Assembly: GCA_003024985.2 (NCBI GenBank)
Contig: PXIH01S0004874.1
Reading direction: 5' to 3' (one strand)
Origin: Euperipatoides rowelli
Lineage: Eukaryota; Onychophora; Udeonychophora; Euonychophora; Peripatopsidae
DNA length: 14,164 nucleotides
Shown: piece by piece, positions 9,037-14,164 of the stretch
How the letters are laid out: each line of letters starts with the position of its first letter
How positions within the stretch are numbered: position 1 is the stretch's first letter
Program-made: the position numbers and the translations under genes
Notes under the pieces: model-generated
What the model was told of the DNA's origin: nothing
What the model saw: only the letters and a program-made list of their open reading frames with translations
Databases searched by the model: none

Positions 9037-9350
9037 CAGTGTTTCCTAATTAAATTTAGCCATGGACCCTTTCAAATTTGTTAAAAATCCAACCTTAAGC
9101 TTTGGTCGCAATATGCTTTACTAGCACTTGTTTAAGTTTTCGTGCACTGACCCTGACTATCTTCTCTGTGTTGTTTAGCTTCTGCAGTTAGGTACAAATT
9201 GCGATATCTGCAATCCATCAATGTTTAAATTGTTTTTTTTATTAATTTTTTTAAAAAATTCAAATGTTATTGTGATGTAACTTTCTTGTGAAACCCTAAT
9301 GTTCACCTTATGGAACCTCAGGGTTCCATGGAACTCTATTTGGGAAACAG
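9037..9350. mobile_element. hAT MITE, 314 bp, with perfect 8-bp TSD
   Basis: The left end reads CAGTGTTTCCTAATTAAA followed by AGCCATGGACCC. The reverse complement of the right end reads CTGTTTCCCAAATA, then AGTTCCATGGAACCC. The ends share TGTTTCC, and both carry a CCATGG-ACCC subterminal block; the right end lacks two bases of the CAGTG terminus. TTATAGAT stands directly before the element (9029-9036) and directly after it (9351-9358), a perfect 8-bp target-site duplication as made by hAT transposases. The interior has no open frame, so movement would have needed a transposase supplied from elsewhere. The right end also holds a small inner palindrome, GGTTCCATGGAAC. The intact duplication suggests a younger insertion than the other elements here. 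Confidence 0.88.
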
Positions 9351-9407
9351 TTATAGATGAATGATAGATTAGCCCTTACTTAGCAGCAAAGTACCAGATC
9401 ATAATAA

Positions 9408-9644
9408 AATAGTTCACGTGCAATTGAAGCAAAATTTGATTCAAGTGAAGATGAAATTCTAACAGTGATGACTCAAATGTGCAAAAATAATGATAATAAT
9501 TGTATGGAAGATTATTTTGCAAAGACTGACATCATATTTCTCCATTTAATTCCTTCAGGTAAGGACTTGTGCAACGCTTACTGTAGGAAAATTCTCCCCT
9601 CAAAAAATGAACGCAAACTCATGTTTAGAACTAAAGATGATTAA
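9408..9644 (+). other. Orphan open frame, 78 codons, possible exon or pseudogene fragment
   Basis: Between the in-frame stop TAA at 9405 and the TAA at 9642 a frame stays open for 78 codons; from its first ATG (9468) it would give 58 residues. It is not recognisable. The visible composition is mixed and protein-like for this AT-rich setting: an acidic FDSSEDE segment, four Cys (in QMCKNN, NNCMED, DLCNAY and YCRK), and a basic KNERKL segment near the end. A strong splice-donor match, CAG|GTAAGG (9556-9561), lies inside it, preceded by TTCCTT. So the piece up to 9558 could be an exon, or the whole could be a relic of a mobile-element protein. It starts 50 bp after the hAT MITE duplication. No upstream acceptor is convincing. 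Chance openness is not excluded. Confidence 0.25.
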
Positions 9645-10172
9645 AAACAAAAATTATCACTAGGCCATCATCACAGATATCATCACCACTCATTTTTAAT
9701 ATAACTAACAATACATTTACTATGGCTAAATATCCACAGTGGAAACAATGAAACTTTTTTGTCCGCCATTTTTAAAATCAAATCACACAAAGAAAGCCAT
9801 CTCTTGAACAGGGTTATACAGTTCGAAGTGAAACACATGAAATAAACAAGATTTTCTTTTGATGAATGGTCTAGTTCAGTTCGTGCAATTAATGATGTAC
9901 GAAAAAATATTGAATACTTCAAATAATTCAAAACGTTAGCTATTGACAAACTAACATGACAGAGTGGACAGACATTTTATTATTTTCTGTTAATAGGAAT
10001 TTCTTATTGACATAAATTTTCAGAGCAATGGAACAGAGGAAATATTTTCTTTGAGTTACTGTATAATTTACATACTGATGAAATTTGTGTCAATAATTTC
10101 AGTTTATGGTAATGCCCAAAGTGCACAATCTGGGTTCCACTGTAGACACATGTTTTTGGTTTATCTGCTTGT

Positions 10173-10188
10173 GGGGGGGGGGGGGGGG
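10173..10188 (+). repeat. G16 homopolymer
   Basis: Sixteen consecutive G follow CTTGT. Such a run is exceptional in this AT-rich window and is prone to length error in sequencing, so its true length is uncertain. It could form a G-quadruplex. Confidence 0.9.
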
Positions 10189-10439
10189 TTAAATAAGGTA
10201 CAGGTAATCACTAGAATGTGCCTTGTTTAAAAGTTAAAAAAAAAAAGATTAATACATTTTACTGAGTTGCAAACTGATGTGCTATGGATACAAATACGTT
10301 TTATACTATCTGATAGAATGTCATAAGTACTAAAAATAATGACGATTAAAGTAAAAACTTATATAGACTCTTAAATAGACATTTATCTAGGAAATTAGAA
10401 AATAATTTAGCATTATCTTTTAATAATGAACATCAAATG

Positions 10440-10716
10440 AACATTTATATCTACCTATTGACCTGACCTATCTACCTACTACCTTTAAGCATCTTAATAC
10501 CTAACTAATGAACTATCTATCATATTTACCTATTTACTTTTTTATATATAGACTTTTTATAATGCCTCCTTTTCTGCCTATATTTCTATTCTCTGTGTGT
10601 TTTTGCATTTTAGTATTTTAATTTTTTCATCTTAAATACTGATGTGACAGAATTCTTACCCACCCACTTACTGTAGCTATCTACCACTACTTACCTACCT
10701 ATTTATTTATTTATTT
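10440..10716. repeat. Degenerate CTAC/CTAT tetranucleotide region
   Basis: Repeated TATCTACCTATT, CTACCTACTACC and TTACCTACCTATTTATTT strings, separated by unrelated AT-rich sequence, suggest an eroded tetranucleotide microsatellite. The final TTATTTATTTATTT run leads directly into the left target duplication of the next MITE. Confidence 0.55.
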
Positions 10717-10724
10717 CATATTAT

Positions 10725-11103
10725 CAGTGGCGAAACTTTGTTGCTAGGGGCCTGTAAGCAAAATTGTGTTGTAGATCCTCTAAGCTAATACCCATAATGT
10801 CTTTTGTATAAATTTGTAAATTCCAGAGTGTACTAGGTGTTCAATTTTGTTTGCATTTGTATTGACATTAACAGTGAGTGCAAGGTAGTCTAATAGTTTC
10901 AGGTTTCCAATCTATTTTTTTTTGTTTGCAGATTTGCTTATGAACTTGCTCTTAAAATTAGAATAATAAATAATGAGGTATAACATAACTAAGTACTGTT
11001 GAATAAAAATGAAATTTTTTTGTTTATTTGATAAATTTGGGTCCATAACAACTCGGGGGCCTATAAGCATTGCTTCCTTTGCTTCCACAAAGTTCCAACC
11101 CTG
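10725..11103. mobile_element. hAT MITE, 379 bp, with perfect 8-bp TSD
   Basis: The left end is CAGTGGCGAAACTTTGT and the reverse complement of the right end is CAGGGTTGGAACTTTGT, a 17-bp imperfect inverted repeat (13 of 17 identical). Subterminal blocks also agree: TAGGGGCCTGTAAGC on the left and GGCCTATAAGC on the plus strand near the right end, so that block is in direct rather than inverted order. CATATTAT precedes the element (10717-10724) and follows it exactly (11104-11111), an 8-bp target-site duplication of hAT type. The minus-strand frame 10912-11121 does start with ATG, but it begins outside the element in the duplication flank, runs through AT-rich interior sequence and has no recognisable domain. 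No transposase is encoded. Confidence 0.88.
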
Positions 11104-11111
11104 CATATTAT

Positions 11112-11917
11112 ATCCCCTCATCTCACGCTAATATTTTTATTTACATTTACTGACATTTAATTAAATTGTTCTCTTGGGTTTAATATTATTGTTGTGTTGG
11201 GATGTTCATCTACAAGTACATATTTCTATGATTAAAAACACTTGAAAAATTTATAAGTTATTTCCTTATCTTGAACTCTAAATGGTCATATGTATCGGTC
11301 CTATGCAAAATTTAACTAACTACTTTACTATTTACCCTTTTCCTTTTTTNTTGCCCCCCCCCCCCCATTTTTTTTATGTTTTTTGTGGGTTAAATTATTA
11401 GTTTATAATTTTTTTCGATTTTAATCTTGTGTGGAGTTTTTCTGAGCACCCCTTTTACTTATTATTAAAAGTAGTTCATTATACAGAATAACTGATTAAC
11501 TTTTTATTTTTTCCTTTGGGGCTTTTTTCTTCTTATTACAACATACTATTATTTAGTTCATTATTTAAAAGCAAAAGATGTTGATATTTCCAAATTTGGC
11601 CTATAACTAGAATTAGGGCTTACACTCAGTCACCTCTTGAAAATAAATGAAAGTAACAGAAATGATAATGATTAATTGTATAAGTTAGTGGAATAAATAA
11701 ATATTAGATTAGAAAGGTGGCCTTAATTGTACTCTTAATGCTATTTGTATTCTTTAAAGAAATGAAACATAGAAAAAAAATATAAAGATCAGATTTCTAG
11801 GGCTGAAATCAAATTCTTTTTTTTTACTTTTCTGTTCTATTATTTTAACTAACAGCGCCACATATGTGATAGTAGAGGATGGATGGCATAAAGAATATCC
11901 TTTTAATCAGGGGAGCA
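11112..11917. other. AT-rich interval, nothing coding
   Basis: Contains an N at 11350 followed by a C13 run, and T-rich stretches. No open frame, inverted repeat with target duplication or RNA gene was found. The last bases before 11918 (TCAGGGGAGCA) look slightly like a CAGGGG transposon end but have no partner. Confidence 0.5.
11354..11366 (+). repeat. C13 homopolymer
   Basis: Thirteen C follow a T-run containing the unresolved base at 11350. Equivalent to a G-run on the minus strand. Its length and the neighbouring sequence are likely to be imprecise. Confidence 0.85.
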
Positions 11918-12054
11918 TGTTATTTAATAGAGTAGGGACAGATAGGTGTAAGGTGGTAGAATAGTGAGAGAGAGGGAGAGTGGATTTATGGATTAAACTA
12001 ATTCAGGTAGCTAGATGAATAGAGAGTCAGACACAGAGGTAAAAATAAAGGTAA

Positions 12055-12060
12055 TTTATT
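12055..12060 (-). terminator. Polyadenylation signal of the LTR
   Basis: AATAAA on the minus strand, followed about 15-25 bases downstream by a GT-rich TCTGTGTCTG. This pairing is what eukaryotic 3' end formation uses, and it would mark the R/U5 boundary of the LTR. AATAAA alone is common by chance in this window; the GT-rich partner is what supports it. Confidence 0.45.
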
Positions 12061-12553
12061 GTATACACTAACATGGTTCAGGGGTACTCAGCTGGAGTAG
12101 GTTAAAACTTACAGTCTCTGCTGGGACGGATAGTTCACAAATGGAAAAATGTTTTGGTGAGAGTTAGACTTAATCTAGGTCAGATAACCAGTTCAGAAAT
12201 AGGAGAATAATATTTAGGCAGTAGTAAACTATGTAATTCAGGACAGGTTTAAATGTGTATAGAAATGTGTAATTAGATTGTCACTTATGGTACCGCAAGT
12301 AGTGAAGGCTTTGGTCATCCGTCGACACGGGATGTAATCCTAGCCATGGTTTCAAGGCCTAGTGGCGCTCCAAGGAATGTAGAGGCCTCCTGGTGTTTGG
12401 CTGGCTCCTACAGAAGGCTTGTCCATAATCTTCTGGCATGGAAGATGGTGTTCCTGCAACGGGAGAGTAAGAGTTATAAACTATTACTAAATTAGTTGTT
12501 CGTAAGACAGCCAATCCCTCACGGGATTGATGGCTATTTGCAGTTGTTGTTTG

Positions 12554-12565
12554 CCGTTTAAACGG
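12554..12565. repeat. 12-bp perfect palindrome
   Basis: CCGTTTAAACGG lies about 50 bp downstream of the TATA box in the LTR. It contains two CpG and could be a protein-binding site or chance; nothing else supports a role. Confidence 0.5.
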
Positions 12566-12613
12566 TAGTATTTCGAACAATGGCAAAGACAACTTCTTTC
12601 CAGTCGATCAAAA

Positions 12614-12622
12614 ATTTATATA
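12614..12622 (-). promoter_or_regulatory. TATA box of the LTR promoter
   Basis: TATATAAAT on the minus strand, within AAAATATATAAATTTT. Transcription would start roughly 25-30 bases downstream, near 12590, entering the GC-richer leader. AT-rich DNA gives many TATA-like strings; position within the LTR-like unit is the supporting argument. Confidence 0.4.
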
Positions 12623-12800
12623 TTTTCTTTCTCGCTCAAGCTCGTAAGCTTACTGTACTTAAAGTGTTTATAGCGCTGTAGGTGATGATTGGTATAATGA
12701 TTCAATTTTATTTATTATTATTTTCTGACTCTTGTAATTATTCTCTCATAGGCCCACTCTCCTACAACTATGCTGCCTACTCTTATTATGTCTTAAGTAA

Positions 12801-12827
12801 TGTTAGGGGTGTACAGCCCTATTAACA
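12801..12827. repeat. Imperfect palindrome at LTR terminus
   Basis: TGTTAGGGGTGTACAGCCC is followed by TATTAACA, so TGTTA...TAACA, GGG...CCC and a central TGTACA pair up with a small asymmetry. It forms the 5' terminus of the minus-strand LTR. Confidence 0.55.
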
Positions 12828-14164
12828 TTGAGAATTGTAATATTATGAGAAAGACTATTGGAGAAATAATGCCTTCTACTGGTCGTAAATATCCTATAAA
12901 TAATTGCTACAGGCAAATAGAGTTGCTCGCTGCTTCATCATAAAATAAGTTAAATTCAATAATAGCATGGGCATTCTGAATCAACATATATTATATAGAA
13001 CATGATTTCTACATTCTTTGCAGTTGGAGTGTTAAATAGTAATTGTAATAGCTATAATCGGCAAAGCATCACTTTTTGTAATAGCTATAATCTGCAAAGC
13101 ATCACTTTATACCAATTAGAGTTTTTCTATTATGGACTGTACTTTAGAATTTCTAGTATTTCATATTAATAAATAATTATACCCTAATTCAGCTATACAG
13201 CACTAAAGTGTTGGTAGTTCTGGTCCAGCAAGTGTTAAATTTTCTTTACATGTATTAAGATTTCTTACAGCTTTCATGTTTTTGAGACTCCACAAAATTT
13301 TTATATTAATTTTTTATGCTTATTAAGTTCTCATTCTTTTTCAAACAATTGCATTCATCATATTTTCATATCTTAATAATGCTGTGGATTTGTTTCTGCT
13401 TAAATTATTTTTCATTTTTATCTAATTTAAAAACCAATCAAAATGTCAAAATAAATTTTCTTCTTTAACTAAAAGTGTAATATAATTGAACAAGCCAATA
13501 CACATTTCTAAGTACTTTGTTGAAGTTATGTTGATGGATGTTTGGCTTTAATGAAAGTATTTGTTCATTATTATACATTTGGAAGTAAGTTTAGAATTTA
13601 TTCAATAGTAACTCGGTGTTATAGATTTTTCTGGTTTTTAACACAATTATACATCCGATTATACACATGATATACTATCTTATTCTTGTAACTCTGTAGT
13701 TTACCTTTGATAACCTTCATAAAAATTTAAACTGCATTAATAATTCATCCCAATACGTTGGATATCAAAATAAAAATAAAATTTTGATTTATTGTTCATT
13801 ATCTGTGTATAAAGTTGTTAATTTGTTTCTCATCTTTCAAGTTAATGCTTTTCTACTCCCATGATAATCATTTTTCTCAAATTTAAATACAATTAAACCA
13901 CATAATATTTTGAAAATATAATCTCTAAATAGATCTTTCAGATTATAAAAAAAAAAACAAGTTTTTAAATAATTTCTTTTAGCTAAGATTTAAAAAATTG
14001 TAAGACCAGCAATAGTAAAATGAGTCAACATTTATTGTTTTAATAATTAAAGGTCAAATGTAGTGAATTTTTTTAATTTTTTTTATTATTGATTTTTCAA
14101 AGATAAAAAAAAATTCCACTGGAAAAAAATAATTTAAAATGCTTAAAAAAAAGTTATTTAAAGA
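12828..14164. other. AT-rich interval to the window end
   Basis: Apart from the 33-bp tandem duplication at 13045, this stretch is plain AT-rich DNA with A and T runs. No open frame above noise, transposon end or RNA gene was recognised on either strand. Confidence 0.55.
13045..13110 (+). repeat. Tandem duplication, 2 x 33 bp
   Basis: GTAATAGCTATAATCGGCAAAGCATCACTTT-type units stand head to tail at 13045-13077 and 13078-13110. They differ at two positions only (G versus T in the CGGC/CTGC part, and T versus A near the unit end). The near identity shows a recent local duplication. The repeat is not part of a longer array. Confidence 0.9.

Larger units (their letters stand above)
9645..10716. 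other. AT-rich interval with low-complexity segments
   Basis: No gene is supported. The minus-strand frame 9683-9949 begins only with TTG and matches nothing known to me. On the plus strand a stretch near 9858-9912 reads FDEWSSSVRAINDVRKNIEYF before a stop, which may be a continuation of whatever the frame at 9408 belonged to, but this is speculative. The interval also contains a G16 run and degenerate CTAC/CTAT repeats. Confidence 0.4.
11918..12827 (-). mobile_element. Probable solo LTR of a retrotransposon (910 bp)
   Basis: Read on the minus strand the segment begins TGTTAATAGGGCTG and ends CTATTAAATAACA, giving the TG...CA termini and short inverted ends (TGTTA/TAACA) expected of an LTR. 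In order it holds a TATA box (TATATAAAT, 12622-12614), a CpG-rich leader-like part, and an AATAAA (12060-12055) followed by a GT-rich TCTGTGTCTG, the arrangement U3, R, U5. A palindrome at its 5' end is of a kind seen in some Gypsy and BEL/Pao LTRs. No primer-binding site, polypurine tract or gag/pol sequence flanks it, so it would be a solo LTR. A matching short target duplication was not found (AGCA on one side, TTGA on the other), which weakens the call or points to rearrangement between elements. The minus-strand frame 12359-12592 inside it starts only with TTG and is probably leader sequence. About fifteen CpG occur in 12281-12680, far above the flanks. Confidence 0.55.

Noticed and set aside
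9683-9949. Minus-strand open frame, 88 codons
   Set aside because: TTG start and no motif; the plus strand in the same region looks slightly more protein-like.
10912-11121. Minus-strand open frame with ATG, 69 codons
   Set aside because: It crosses the boundary of a non-coding MITE and its target duplication, so it cannot predate the insertion as a gene, and it has no domain.
12070-12086. CAGGGGTACTCAGCTGG, which resembles a hAT terminus
   Set aside because: No inverted partner or 8-bp duplication was found, and it lies inside the LTR-like unit, where it needs no separate explanation.
12330-12375. GGTTTCAAGGCC as a possible tRNA-type B box (SINE promoter)
   Set aside because: It deviates from GGTTCGANTCC and no A box stands at the right distance; the LTR reading explains more.
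12359-12592. Minus-strand frame of 77 codons in the LTR
   Set aside because: TTG start, no domain; it coincides with the expected leader region after the TATA box.
1-14164. CRISPR array, tRNA or rRNA genes, bacterial operon or defence system
   Set aside because: No regularly spaced repeats, cloverleaf-like sequences, ribosomal segments or packed open frames were seen; all evidence points to non-coding eukaryotic DNA.

Overview
This window looks like a stretch of metazoan, probably invertebrate, nuclear DNA. It is strongly AT-rich, full of A and T homopolymer runs and simple repeats, and has no bacterial-style gene packing. Dense relics of eukaryotic DNA transposons and a probable retrotransposon LTR make up most of what can be named. 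A mollusc or similar invertebrate would fit, but nothing seen fixes the phylum. Two N bases (4120 and 11350) lie beside homopolymer runs and mark uncertain assembly. I found no intact protein-coding gene, rRNA, tRNA or CRISPR array, and no operon or multi-gene system.

Layout. 1-957 is AT-rich non-coding DNA with a diverged 50-bp-spaced repeat and a 15-bp direct repeat. 958-1325 holds a decayed N-terminal piece of what looks like a piggyBac transposase, broken by a frameshift and stops. 1798-2350 is an old non-autonomous hAT-like element. 2969-2989 has a lone piggyBac-like TTAA/CCCTTTT end. 3100-4320 is rich in T-run/A-run palindromes and contains a foldback element (3905-4158) with arms of about 115 bp, followed by a 12-bp hairpin and a partial extra copy of the foldback's internal motif.

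5590-5900 is purine-rich low-complexity DNA and 6978-7416 is a degenerate terminal-inverted-repeat element. 9037-9350 and 10725-11103 are two short hAT-type MITEs, each with a perfect 8-bp target-site duplication. They flank an orphan 78-codon open frame (9408-9644) that carries a strong splice-donor-like site, and a G16 run. 11918-12827 is best read as a solo LTR on the minus strand: it has TGTTA...TAACA ends, a TATA box, a polyadenylation signal with a GT-rich stretch after it, and much more CpG than its surroundings. After it come a 33-bp tandem duplication and plain AT-rich sequence to the end.

The parts do not work together as a pathway. The window is a record of successive insertions by at least three transposon classes (hAT, piggyBac-like, LTR) into gene-poor or intronic DNA. 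The clearest results are the two MITEs with exact target duplications, the foldback element and the LTR. The least explained is the open frame at 9408-9644.
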